Part shown: positions 1 through 10,510 of the stretch, piece after piece | Layout of the letters: each line of letters begins with the position of its first letter | Position numbering within the stretch: position 1 is the stretch's first letter | Assembly (NCBI GenBank): GCA_014773175.1 | Contig: VXCM01001518.1 | Location: forward strand, 34,382 to 98,381 | Origin: Lucifuga dentata | Taxonomy: Eukaryota > Chordata > Actinopteri > Ophidiiformes > Bythitidae | Direction: 5' to 3' | Length of the DNA: 64,000 nt | Translations under genes and position numbers: made by a program | Notes under the pieces: model-generated | Told to the model about the DNA's origin: nothing | The model's database searches: none | Seen by the model: the letters and a program-made list of their open reading frames with translations, nothing else

Positions 1-544
1 GTTTTGCCACGCCTCCTAAACCTTCACGTGACGTCTGTGTTAGAAGTTTCGGAACAGTTGTCAGAGCACCATATTAGAACGAGGCATGTCAGTGTGTTTC
101 GAAGCCATTTGAACTTCCGTGTCGAAATTACCATCCCTACCTGTTCTCATTGAGAGGTTGCATATACCTTTGTATAGCTTTCCAAGTTTTTTTTTCCTCT
201 CTTCTGCAAAGTACAGAAAACAAAGGATCTCTTCTTTTTGCCGCCTGTCGGTCACCATTTCGATTTCTGCTGCACGTGTGTGGAATGCATCCACCCAAAT
301 GTGGACACCAAAATATAGAATAAACAGAAATGCGTACACATCCACTGTCAGCATCCATATCCACTCCTATGTCCGCCTTCGTTTAAAGTATATTAGCTCT
401 TTAAGTTAGCAGCTCACCACAGCAAGCACTATTAATGTTCTGATGGCCCTTTTTAATGTATCTGACATATTGCTCTCACACATGCTTTCATTTCATCACT
501 CCATCCATTCTCGATTAGTTCTCTATACCCACTAATCCCTTACA

Positions 545-775
545 CGGTCGTGGGGGGGCTGGAGGCTAATGTAACAGTTATTGGGAAGCAGGGTACACCT
601 TCAACAGACTGCCAGTCTAACAGGCTAACAAACACAAAGACACACAAACTCAATCACACTCAGACATGGAGAGAACATGCAAACTCTGCACAAAAAAAGT
701 CTGATTCAAACTCAGAAATCCTAGTTGGATTTGAACCCAACACCTCGTGAGGCAACACTAACCACAGAGCCATGG
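545..775 (-). mobile_element. tRNA-derived SINE fragment
   Basis: Read on the minus strand, 725-775 looks like a tRNA-type head (CATGGCTCTGTGGTTAG followed by a GGTTCAAATCC B-box-like motif). The body carries the usual fish SINE phrases about aligned column headings: GGAGAGAACATGCAAACTC and a gacTGCCAGTCTAAC segment. It is diverged and truncated. Related copies occur at 23093-23395, 25690-25930 and 59778-59850. Confidence 0.55.
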
Positions 776-847
776 TGCATCTACAAGACTATAAGGTTTA
801 TACTGTACAAACCTCAACTGCCAGGATTTTAAATGAAAGTAAAAAAA

Positions 848-1180
848 AGGCTCATATTGTACCTATTTTAGCTTCCGTACACTGCTTCCTCATAATCAAT
901 TTTAACATCTTACTGTTGACTTTAAAGCCTTTCATGGCCTGGAACTTATAGTACATATAAGTTGCAGAGTTGTTTAGGTCAGCTGCGATCCTCTAGACTC
1001 AATCAAACCTAATCATATCAATCAAGGGTGGATGAAATTCCTAGTATTCACCGTCAAATTCTTGATTCTAGTGCAACACTCTGCCTTATTCTCTCTCATT
1101 TCACCATACTAACACTCGTTCTAGAAAATTTCCAATACAAACTGATCCGTATCTGTGTAAAATAACCTCACTGCACTGGC
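848..1180 (+). mobile_element. Decayed LINE reverse-transcriptase tail
   Basis: Translating 852-945 gives a broken version of the non-LTR retrotransposon signature 'HITPILASLHWLPV..RI.FKILLLTFKALHGL' (visible pieces: PILASVHC, ILLLTLKPFMAWN). It is interrupted by stops and shifts, so this is a dead fragment of a LINE ORF2 C-terminal region, probably L2-like. Confidence 0.5.
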
Positions 1181-1956
1181 AGATTTTTCCACATGTTGGA
1201 AGAAAATTACACTCTCAGGAATCAGCTGGCTTGATAAGATGCAGATTTTGCGGTGTGGTTCATTTTTTGTTGTTTAGGCACAAATGTGACAAAATTTTTT
1301 CTAGTAAATGATTTTTTTTAATTTTTTTTTTTTACAGTGCATATTTTTAGCTGGAGAATGAAATCCTACAAAAACGACTTTAGACTTCAGATCTTTGTGT
1401 CCATCTGGCTGCTGGGTTTATTTGGAGGCCTGTGCTGCATGTGGCTTATATTCGCCATAATCTGCTGGCCTTCATTTTACGTGTAGTTGCCAGAATATTG
1501 CACACAGGCCTGATTACCTGTCAGACAAGTTTATAAACGAACACACACGCCAACACCACCACACACACGGCATATTACCACACACACATACACACACACC
1601 GCTAATCACTGACACTACAAAGAGGAAACAGATTTTGGTGGGTGGCATCGATGAGCGCGAGAACAAATTCTAGCTGCATTCGCACGCGCGCGCTGTCAAA
1701 TACGCATGCACGCCCCTTTGCTTTGCACTTGCGTGGGACAAAAATTGCCCAAGTTCTTTGTAAAAAAATATGTGTTTATCTCCCGTCTCTGCGTTCTATA
1801 TTCTGCGTTATGTTATTCCGTGGCAGTTTTCCTCGTTGTCACTGGTGGGAGAGAGAAGCAGCAGCTGGCAGGAAGCGTCGTTTGTTATTGTTTACCTATT
1901 CTGAGTACACACACACACTAATGCATATTTGACAGCTCGCAGAAAACAAACGTGGA

Positions 1957-2089
1957 AAGGTCGGGAAAAAACAATAAAAGCGGTTTTGTTACCCTCGCTG
2001 CACGGGTGATGCTCAGGTCCTTNAAGGTCGGGAAAAAACAATAAAAGCGGTTTTGTTACCCTCGCTGCACGGGTGATGCTCAGGTCCTT
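1957..2089. repeat. 66-bp duplication around single N (assembly join)
   Basis: Bases 1957-2022 and 2024-2089 are the same 66 bp separated by one N at 2023. The copy at 2024-2089 leads into the intact crtc1 exon, so this is an uncollapsed contig overlap rather than a biological tandem repeat. Confidence 0.85.
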
Positions 2090-2185
2090 CATCACTTCTT
2101 CAAACGCGGCGGTCTCCTCTGCCTGCTTCTGGTTGTGTAAAGCGATTTTCTCGCTAAATTTCCGCGGATTGTTCGAAGTCGCCAT
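2060..2185 (-). CDS. crtc1: CREB-regulated transcription coactivator 1, first coding exon
   Basis: This is the first coding exon of a CREB co-activator that binds the CREB bZIP through its N-terminal coiled region and moves between cytoplasm and nucleus under kinase control (family knowledge). The ATG at 2183-2185 opens 42 codons reading [18 protein letters not shown] and on to ITRAAR, then a GTAACA donor in phase 0. As I recall the human proteins, CRTC1 starts [10 protein letters not shown] and its first exon also encodes 42 residues, whereas CRTC2 and CRTC3 carry glycine/serine-rich insertions before NPRKF, so this is CRTC1. The remaining exons lie left of the window. The last 30 bases of the exon are repeated at 1993-2022 beyond a single N; that copy is an assembly duplication, not a second exon. 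Which teleost paralogue (a or b) cannot be told. Confidence 0.93.
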
Positions 2186-2300
2186 GTTTCGCTCTTCTGC
2201 TCCGTTTTCCCTTCAATGGTCAGCGTCAAGTTGCCGGAAATAAGCACAAGCACACTTCCGGTTACATAAAAATAAACGTTTAACACTGGAGTCAAGTTTT
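2186..2300 (-). promoter_or_regulatory. crtc1: crtc1 proximal promoter / 5' UTR
   Basis: Just upstream of the crtc1 ATG there is no TATA box. There are two ETS-type core sites, CACTTCCGG at 2253-2261 (CCGGAAGTG on the gene strand) and CCGGAAAT at 2233-2240, typical of TATA-less housekeeping-type promoters. The transcription start is not determined. Confidence 0.45.
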
Positions 2301-3410
2301 TTGCTTTTACTTTTCTTTTAATTCGGCTTTTATGTGCTATTTAAAAGCGGCACTGCAAAAATTCTTTACCCGATTTTACAAGACTACTACAAATTTTGGC
2401 TAATAACTGTAAATTTCTGCTTGCCATATCTGCCAAGCCTCTTTACAAACTTGTTCACAGAGCAAAATATGAAGGATAAAATTTGATCACGACAATCAAG
2501 TGTAGATTTTTGTAGATTATTTTTTAGTAAATTTTTTCGAGACTCTGTTAACTTCAGTTTTAAATCAACCACTTACTAGTCAAGATGCTAATTCTGCGTA
2601 CCAAGCTGCAGTAAATAATGCACTTTTATTGTGGCAATGGTTATCCTTTTATTTTATAGCGTAGTTTCCTGTTTATTCCTTGTTTCTTTCTCTGACTTGA
2701 TGCAGTTTCGTCGGTCGGGTTTTGCGTGCTCACGCCGCTGCGTGGGGGTGTTGTGGCGGCACACCGCACATCTGGATTGCGGAACAACCGCAAAGTCCAA
2801 ATACAGCAGTGTGTCTTTTCTAAATCTGTTGAGTTATCATGATCACGTGGACACAATAATAATTATTTAAACACAGATACATGTAGGTATGTATGTAACC
2901 TACAAATTAATGTCATAGCTTCTATGTGTCCTTATGGATGCCATCATTTATAACAGCTTGTTTCTAAACTAGAAATGTACCAATTAAATTTACAAAGCCA
3001 ACAAAATACTGCACTTAAAGTTACTTTTACTTCAGTTGACCTTCTAGCACAACTCAGAATGAACTTGCGATATTCATTCCTCCTTTCTCTTTTTTTCTCT
3101 TATCCTTATCCTGTCTGATTTTTATATATCCATGATATTCCAAGATTGGATTTTGTCTATATCACTGAATAAAGGCTGTGAGGAAATCAGGATTGTGGGT
3201 AAACTTCATTTTTCTCTCCTTTTTTATTTATGGAAGAGAATTTAGCCCCTTTCATGTTGCCTTAAATCTTTACAAGGTGTGTGCGTAGGGCAGAATGGCT
3301 GTCTGGCACCTCAGGAGTTGAACATGCATCCTGCTGACTGCGGATAAATTCTGTCATAACACTGTCTGCCTCTGCTTTCCAGCTGGTAGGCTACTAAAAA
3401 TACACAAGGT
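2300..3410. other. Intergenic DNA between crtc1 and the lrrc25-like gene
   Basis: AT-rich sequence with one GC-richer patch at 2700-2790 (several CpGs, about 0.5 kb upstream of the crtc1 ATG) that could be distal promoter sequence. No gene is supported. Confidence 0.5.
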
Positions 3411-3412
3411 GA

Positions 3413-3425
3413 ACAGACTCCTGTC

Positions 3426-3469
<44 letters not shown>

Positions 3470-3483
3470 NACAGACTCCTGTC

Positions 3484-3527
<44 letters not shown>
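3413..3527. repeat. (GA)n microsatellite, duplicated across an N
   Basis: A (GA)n tract with its unique left flank (ACAGACTCCTGTCAGACAGA) occurs twice, at 3413-3469 and 3471-3527, separated by N at 3470. True copy number is uncertain. Confidence 0.85.
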
Positions 3528-3529
<2 letters not shown>

Positions 3530-3625
3530 TAACTGACTAAAATTGCAGGTCTCTGTTCATTATCTGGGAAAACTGTAGCTAAGTATGAGACACCGTTTGA
3601 GACATTATTCATATACTAACTCTTA

Positions 3626-4190
3626 CACACACACACACACACGCACACACACACGCACGCACGCACACACACACACACACACACACCATCATACTCTCAC
3701 ATACACTACTATACTCGCTTACATATATGATTATATTCTCTTAGTGTGAGAGGTTTTAATTAAAAAATAAAGTCAGTTTGACTGAACAGGAAGACAGTTT
3801 GATTTCTCAGTTTCTGATTGGCTACACACACATCATACTCTCTTACATACACTACTATACTCTCTTACACTTCTATATTTTCTTACACACACCATCATCA
3901 TTTGGAATTCCCTGCCAGAGGATTCAGGTTGGCAAAGTCAGTGTCTTCTTTTAAAAACCTTCTTAAGATTTATTTTTATCGCAAGGCCTTTTCCTAATTG
4001 TGGTGACGTTCTTTGGGTATTTTTGGCTTTCAACTGTTATTTATTTGTTCTATTGTCTGTTTTGTGAAGCGCCTTGATAACTCTGTTTTGAAAAGTGTTA
4101 TATAAATAAAATTATTATTATATTATTACTATCATACTCTCCTACATACACTACTATACTCTTACACATAATCATATTCTCATCAATTCA
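3626..4190. repeat. CA microsatellite plus degenerate minisatellite
   Basis: A (CA)n tract at 3626-3687 is followed by a degenerate unit approximating CATACTCTCTTACATACACT, recurring around 3689, 3834 and 4131. A LINE 3' tail (about 3898-4125) lies between the later units. Confidence 0.7.
3898..4125 (+). mobile_element. LINE 3' end (L2-like)
   Basis: The frame from 3907 reads WNSLPEDSGWQSQ and then a lysine/phenylalanine-rich tail, the C-terminal signature of L2-like LINE ORF2 proteins. It is followed by the 3' UTR phrase GTGAAGCGCCTTGATAAC and a TATAAATAAAATTATTATTA tail. The copy is 5'-truncated, as expected of target-primed reverse transcription. Confidence 0.7.
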
Positions 4191-4330
4191 TAAATCATTT
4201 AAAAAGTAATGAAATAAGTTATTAACTGGAGTGTGCAAGGATTATTTTCCCTGCATTGTACAGAATAGTGAATGTACACACACACACACATGAGTGAGTA
4301 AATGCTGACAGGTGGTGTTTCATATCTTCA

Positions 4331-4957
4331 TTAAAGGACCATACCGGCCATTTTGCATGTTTGAGCCTAATATATTCAGTTTTCATACACTTAACGTTAC
4401 TGACAATCATTTCCCAAAGCATAAAACTGGAACGGTGAATTTAAAAAAATATTGTTTTTCCTACCTTCCAGACTGCCATTGGTTTCAGTTCATTCTGGTA
4501 CACTATTAAAATCAACTTGTTGATACTTGCACCATTCTTGGGATCAGTAATCCATCATTGCAAACAAGATGTGTATTCAGGGTTTTTTTTTTTTTTTTTT
4601 TTTTTTAGAAATTACATAATTTTAGCGTTTAAGTGCAATAAAAAGCGCGGAGTGAATGTATGTCTCCACGGGGTAATATAGTTCCAAAAGAAGACCTGCG
4701 TTTATTGAAAAATTTAAACAACCGTGACTTCATAAGGCTGGCATAAGGCATAAACTATTAGCAGGCAAAACATGGATTTTTAAGGTGGGTGTATTGCTTG
4801 AATATTTGATTTTGAAAGATTAAGAGATTTTTCAAAACATCAGGAAAGCTGAAATACAGTTTTATCCTTTGGGAAATGATTGTCAATAATGTAACATGAA
4901 TGAAAATTGAACATATTAGGCTCTCAAACATGCAAAATGGCCAGTATGGTCCTTTAA
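4331..4957 (+). mobile_element. TTAA inverted-repeat element, subfamily A, copy 1
   Basis: Bounded by TTAA-AGGACCATACCGG on the left and TATGGTCCT-TTAA on the right. About 100 bp at each end are inverted copies. The central unique part (AAAGCGCGGAGTGAATGTATG, AAGAAGACCTGCG) sets the orientation, taken here as forward. It has no transposase frame, so it is non-autonomous. It is the only copy left of 28 kb. Confidence 0.85.
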
Positions 4958-6602
4958 ATAGAACAATCTTGTAAAACTGATACCTTTTCTCCCTCTTTTC
5001 TTACTAAATGATTTTAAAAATGAGTCAATCAGAGGAAAATGGTCCGTTCTTGTCTTACTCCAGCAGGAATGTGTCAGTTAAGAAAACAGCCTCATGCATA
5101 ACACCAATAAACCTTCAAGCTTTATGGACCATCACACAAAAACACTTAACCAGCAAATTCAAAAGAAAGACACAAAATCTCAAGAATTTTTTTTTTTTTT
5201 TTTTTTTTTTTTATCAACAGATGCCAATGCCTTCCCCCAGTCCTTTAAAACACAAATGAAACAGTATAGTGCTGCCACTGAGGAGAGTGAAATTTGGTTG
5301 TAAAGTAACCGTGGTAACACTGAAAACAATGATACCCCAAAGCAGGTGTTGGAGAGGGAGGATTATTCTGTTACTGCTGGATAAGCCTTGAAAGCCTCAA
5401 AGTTGAACCTGTTTGCAGAGAGTTGAAAGAGGATTCTGTGTTTAGATGTTATTCATGTTTATCTCATGCAAACAGCAAGAAGCAGCTCAGTTTCACTTCA
5501 TTTAATCACTTATTTTGTAGTTTCCTTTGATTTTTGGTGGCATCAAAACACCCAGCTGTGCCTTCTAATAATAATGTTTGTGGTGTACGGTGGGTTGCCA
5601 GTACAGTATCAGGTGTATGGTATGATGTGTGGCCCAATATAGATGGTTTACAGCTTCACTGTGGATGTCTGGACACACTTTTTGACATGTCTGCTGATCT
5701 CATTATAATACACTAATGATCAGTATATCTCACTAATGTTGCTGTTTCCATTTTCATATACATTTAGGCTAAATATGTGGAGTGTCAGCTCAAACTATTC
5801 AGGCAGTGATGGTTTAAAGTACCAATTCAATCAAGAAATTTTCATATTATCATCTTTTTTATTTTTCAATCACCCCTATATTGCTTCAGTTCGTTTGGTT
5901 TATTCTGCGTTTGGGGAGTTGAGCTGACAGCAGGGGGAGGTATATGTCTTATTAAACTGCATACTGACCTAGAGTGTCTCAAAAAAATCATACACCACTT
6001 ATTAAACCTCTGCAGTCTATAGCAATTTTGCAGTTTTGTTCAGTTTTTTTTAAATATAATTTTATTATTTTTATTATTTGAAAGAGCTGCACTATACTGA
6101 CAACTTTGGCTTGTGAAAACTATTTCTGCTACTTGTTTACTACTCCTATCTAGAAGAGGCTTCATAAATAATTTTGAAGGGGGAAAAAAGAAAAAAAAAA
6201 AAAAAAAAAAAAAAATTGTCTATTTGTTTCCAGAAAAGTCTTCATCCACATGAATAAATAAATAAATAAATAAATAAATAAAAAGTAATAATTTTGAGGA
6301 AAAAAATAACACAAATTATTGATTTTAGAAAGTTCTCAATTTTCTATTTGATTTGGAACAATTATTCAAAACAATCAGCAAAAAAATATTTCAAATTCAG
6401 GTTAAATGGATAATGCCTGTTTAACCTAAATACACCTGAGTTATTACTCTTCAGAATCAATGAGTTTTTATCATGGACATTACCCAGAAAAGCTACTTGC
6501 ACAAACCCCATTACTAATTCAGTTATTTCCGAATTACAATAACTCAGTCCTTGTCAGCTTATTTTAGGCTTTACAGGAAATCATCAGTTTCATCTCTTTC
6601 AG
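4958..6602. other. AT-rich region upstream of the lrrc25-like exons
   Basis: Contains poly(T) at 5188-5212, poly(A) at 6186-6215 and an (AAAT)n run near 6251-6283. Missing 5' exons of the lrrc25-like gene would be expected here, but I found no leucine-rich repeat coding exon. Confidence 0.5.
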
Positions 6603-6722
6603 TGCCCAAGTTTCATGAGTTCAGAAAAAAAGGGAAATTCAACATTGCATATCTATGGTATTATAAACCAAGTACATGACTCAGGACTCCGACCTCGACC
6701 CAGAACGTTAAAGCTGTGTCTG
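6603..6722 (+). CDS. Putative upstream exon of the lrrc25-like gene
   Basis: A good acceptor (CATCTCTTTCAG) precedes and a consensus donor (CTG|GTAAGA) follows an open 120-bp stretch of 40 codons. It joins the next exon in phase 0. The peptide includes NSTLHIYGIINQVHDSG, which resembles the E-F strand region of an immunoglobulin-like fold, but the expected Y-x-C does not follow. It may be a real extracellular exon, a decayed one, or chance. Confidence 0.35.
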
Positions 6723-7002
6723 GTAAGATCACTGTTTTTGATACACTTTTCCTGTAAAAACAAGCTGTTTGATATCATGATTATTCACAGCATTTCCTGG
6801 AATGTGTAGTGACTTTTGATCTTTACTGTGAAACTGTAAAGATACTTTTTAAATTTTAGTAAGCAAGACTTTATTACAAGAATACAGCTCTGAAAAATCT
6901 TAGATCTGGTTAGTCTCTTTATGTTTAGTCTCTTTATGTGTACAATATAAGAAGATTTTTGACTAAGCTTACAGTCACTCGGTCTAACTCTTTCATTTTC
7001 AG

Positions 7003-7349
7003 ATCATGAATGACAATACCACTTGTGTCCTGGAGAATGGGACAGACTGTTTGACTGCAGACTCCAGCTCCTCTGTGGGTCTGGCTGTGGGCCTGACGCT
7101 CCTCTTCCTCCTACTCGGGGTTGTAGCAGGTCTGGTCATTTACAGACAACGCAGGAACTTCATGAATACCCTGAATCTTGGACACAGAAATACCCAGAGC
7201 AAGGAAGAACACACACATACATCACAAACTGATTCCCAATATTCTCACTACACCAGTATGATCAGAGACCAGCTAGAGCCGGCCCCCATCTATGAAAACC
7301 TGACTGTTAAAACCAGCAGCCACAACAGGACTGTGGTGCACCAGGAAAG
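7003..7349 (+). CDS. lrrc25: LRRC25-like protein, transmembrane exon
   Basis: The acceptor is TTTCATTTTCAG at 6991-7002 and the donor is AAAG|GTAAGC. From the ATG at 7006 the peptide has a short extracellular stretch with potential N-glycosylation sites (NTT, NGT) and cysteines. A leucine/valine-rich membrane span follows (about residues 24-46), with a basic RQRR stop-transfer. The cytoplasmic part contains PIYENLTV, which matches the position of the human LRRC25 motif PDYENMFV (recalled). YEN is a Grb2-type YxN motif. The true start is probably upstream, since this ATG has no signal peptide. Confidence 0.75.
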
Positions 7350-7797
7350 GTAAGCCCTGCTGGATTCAACATCTTCTCCTCTGATGTCGACAAAACACTG
7401 TTTTGTTAATATAAAATGAAATTATTTTTGCATTTACCCTGGGAATTTTCTGCGTCTAAAATAACATTTATGAAACTGCCTGTTTCAAATAACGCATAAG
7501 CGGAAATCGATGAAGAAATTGTGTGTGGTGAATTTCCCCATTTTGCACAACACTGTTGTAATATATGCACAGAGTGTATTCTGCGGCTGGAGTCTGTTGT
7601 TTCATCTAATTAAAAATATATTAATGAAATCTGCCAACTGATGACTCAGTTTTGGAGTTTTTCTCTGAGCAGAATGTTAACAGCCAGGACTCCACACACG
7701 CTTCACTTTATATTTGTCTTGTGGCGTAATCACTTCTAATGCTTTAACATGGATTAGGAATGGTGCTTTCTGATATGAACATCATTATTCTTTCCAG

Positions 7798-7945
7798 GTC
7801 CCCTGGTGAACCTGAAGAGGATTTGTACTTGCAGTGTGATTCACCAGATGATGCAATATACAGCAATGACCCAGCATGTAGCCTCGTAATTTTTCCAGAC
7901 ACGCAAGATGAAAAAGAAGACGTGTATATTGTACCAGAAGCTTGA
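7798..7945 (+). CDS. lrrc25: LRRC25-like protein, last coding exon
   Basis: Joined in phase 2 to the previous exon (AG+G = Arg), it encodes SPGEPEEDLYLQCDSPDD, then AIYSND, and ends EDVYIVPEA-stop. The tail order YENL, DLYLQ, IYSN, VYIVPEA parallels human LRRC25 YENM, DFYIN, VYCNL, EYVIPGH (from memory). LRRC25 is a leukocyte membrane protein and the immediate neighbour of GDF15 in human, as here. The ectodomain leucine-rich repeats are not found, so this may be a shortened lineage-specific form, or its 5' exons may be missed. An unrelated ITAM/ITIM-type adaptor is the main alternative. Confidence 0.75.
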
Positions 7946-8263
7946 CAAAGCTAATCTGTATTCATATCACAATATTTTAAATCCTTATATAAAGAATATA
8001 AATCTTTATTTGATACAAAAGAAACCATTTTCTTTGCTTGTGACATATGGATATCCAATGCAAAAGCAGATGTTTTATGCAGCGTATATGTACTGCATGT
8101 GTTATGCAGGAGGGATGAACTACACTGACATCCAGTCTGTCACAACAAACTCCTGTTAATTAAACTAGTGGGTTGGATAGTGAAACATGACAATTTTCTT
8201 GACAAACTGAGATTGTTTATATATATAAAATAGAGAGAGAGAGAGAAATTATATATATATATA

Positions 8264-8265
8264 TT

Positions 8266-8309
<44 letters not shown>

Positions 8310-8311
8310 TA
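8264..8311. repeat. (TTTC)n microsatellite
   Basis: About twelve uninterrupted TTTC units follow a short (AT)n run. Confidence 0.9.
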
Positions 8312-8643
8312 AATTTGTGGCTCAGTTCATTTAAAATTTTATTGGGCATAAAGGAAGATCAAATTTGATGAATTTTCCAGTTCCATCCGTTTTCTTTTTG
8401 TGATTTTCTCTTGGCACGTCTGAAGTCCATGATGAAGTTTATTGACTTTAAACTTCCAATTTTTGGCTGCAATACAACAGAAATCCATATGGGTAGTTCA
8501 TCCAAACTTCATCCAATACTTAGTTTAGTTATTTATCTATTTTTGTGTCAGAAAGTTACTGGATACTTTAGATTTGAAAAACATTCAACAAATAATATAA
8601 AATTTGTATTTTGCTTCCTTATACAATTAAACTGGAAAACTGC

Positions 8644-8714
8644 TTTATTTATGGATGTTTTGTCTTTTTTTTCAAACTTTGTTTGAAAAAAAAGACAAAA
8701 CATCCATAAATAAA
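8644..8714. repeat. Perfect 34-bp hairpin with 3-nt loop
   Basis: Left arm 8644-8677 and right arm 8681-8714 are exact reverse complements around a TTT loop. The arms carry eight T / eight A runs that match exactly. No gene function is implied. Confidence 0.9.
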
Positions 8715-9288
8715 AGACATGTATATAACCAGGGAAAAAAAAAAGAGCGGTATGGATAGATCAAGGATTTGTGAAACTTCTTCACCTGTTTATTAGGTTT
8801 ATTTAACAGCTTAAATGAGAGTTTTGCTTAACAGCTGGCACCATTCATAAAGAGGTCTGAGAATAATTTCCTACACAAAAGTTGTTTTCATCGTTTAAAA
8901 TCATGTTTATTGTAGTGTTGCAACCAATTTTGAAACTGTTTGCAAACTGGATGGTTTGGAAGGTTTTCATAACTTGTATTCATTCAAAATTTTCTAAAGG
9001 AGTTTGAAAAATGGGAAATAGAGACAAAATAGAGAAACAAACAAACAAGCAAGCAAACAAACCGGAAATCAGTCTAAATTGTCTGTTGTGCAATCCCAAT
9101 ATTGCAATATTTTACAATTGCATTTTAATCTGGACCCTTATGTAATAAGAACAAAAATAATGAATATTGATCCAATTATATCCACCGCTTCTTTAAATTA
9201 TTGGAAGTGTATCCAATAATAATTAGATTAAGTGACATCCAAACAAATAATTTAAACTGCTCCTTATGTTAAAAGCAGATAAGTTGTG

Positions 9289-9332
9289 TGTGGGAGAGGG
9301 GGAGAGAGAGAGTGAGAGAGAGAGAGAGAGAN

Positions 9333-9361
<29 letters not shown>
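9289..9361. repeat. (GA)n microsatellite with N at 9332
   Basis: The tract is nearly pure GA on both sides of the N; its length in the genome is unknown. Confidence 0.85.
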
Positions 9362-9367
<6 letters not shown>

Positions 9368-10439
9368 AACAGGAAATAATAAGAATTTATCTATAAGTTC
9401 TGTACTTTTCTGGATCATTATTTGTCTGTTGTCTTTTGTATTTATTTGGTTTCCTGTCATCCCAGACTTGATTTCCGTAATGGCAGGTTAGTCTGCAGTA
9501 AGCAGCTTTGCAGCAGGATGGAAAGCAGGAGACAGCCAAAGAACAGAGGTTAATGAGTTCACGCTGTCTTAGATTACACACAGAAGGGCTTGATAAATAA
9601 TGTATTGCCCCTAATTCTTTTATACTTGTATACTTTGGGTGGTACTGCAACTCAGCTCCTATCAAAATTTAAGATTGAAGACCTTTACGTTGAGTCAAAG
9701 TGTGATAACTGAGAAAGTCATCCCTGACAGCAGGAAACCACCAGGACAAAAACAAAGAAATGAGTGAACAGTTACTGGGCAGCAAAGGTGTAAATTTACC
9801 ATCAGAAAAGTGTAATTATAGTTAGCATGTGTGTCTGCGGCCAGTGATTAATTGCCCATTCATTCATCACCCTTATTTATTCAGTCCTCCAGTGTCACTC
9901 AGAATGCTCCACCCTTTAATACATAGACTTTATTAATGGTAAATCAACATATGCACATATTTATGTGACCTTTATCCATTCAGAGATAAAAGCTATCAGT
10001 TACTCATTAGGGGTGGTGGTGTCACTTCTCAGAATATATATAAAACTATCATTAAAATATTTAGAGGTGCTCACAGTTCCAATTTAAACCCTGGAGTTTA
10101 AAGTCACTTTTACAATTTTGCTTTTCAGTAATTTTGGCTTTTATTTCCCACCTAAAAAAGCTGCACTGTGGAAATCATCTATTTGACACGACCATAGATA
10201 TCTGCTTTTGAAATTCTTCCAATTTAAAATTAAGTCATGTGGTCACAGGACTTCATTTAAATTATTTTATTTAACTGCTATGTTTGAGTTTTGTGTTTCT
10301 ATTCAGCTTTGGTTTGCTTCAGTTAGCATTTTAAAATGTGCCACAGAACTGACTTTTATACTGTATGTATCAGATATATGTGCAATTAATGAATGTTGTA
10401 TGTTTGTTCATTCATGTTCATTATGAGCACTGAGACAAA

Positions 10440-10510
10440 CTCCTAACAACTGTAAAGTTGACATGGCAATAAAGTATTAAGTTGAATTGAATTGAATTGA
10501 ATTGAAATGA
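10440..10510 (+). mobile_element. LINE 3' tail with (TTGAA)n
   Basis: The phrase TGTAAAGTTGACATGGCAAT, then AAAGTATTAAG and repeated TTGAA units, looks like the 3' end and tail repeat of an L2-type fish LINE. No coding part remains. Confidence 0.4.

Larger units (their letters stand above)
1..2059 (-). other. crtc1: crtc1 intron 1 (partial)
   Basis: No convincing exon is visible here. It holds a SINE fragment near 545-775, a decayed LINE piece near 848-1180, CA-rich runs at 1544-1600, and an E-box overlapping a CRE-like site at 25-35. The small open frames at 61-409 and 1642-1932 lack family similarity and splice context. Confidence 0.7.

Noticed and set aside
61..409. Overlapping frames on both strands including a hydrophobic minus-strand peptide (FLFILYFGVHIWVDAF)
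   Set aside because: They lie in crtc1 intron 1 with no splice context, no recognised family and overlapping frames on the other strand; chance is the simplest explanation.
1957..2089. Second copy of crtc1 exon 1 sequence
   Set aside because: It is a 66-bp contig-overlap duplication around a single N, seen at many other joins.
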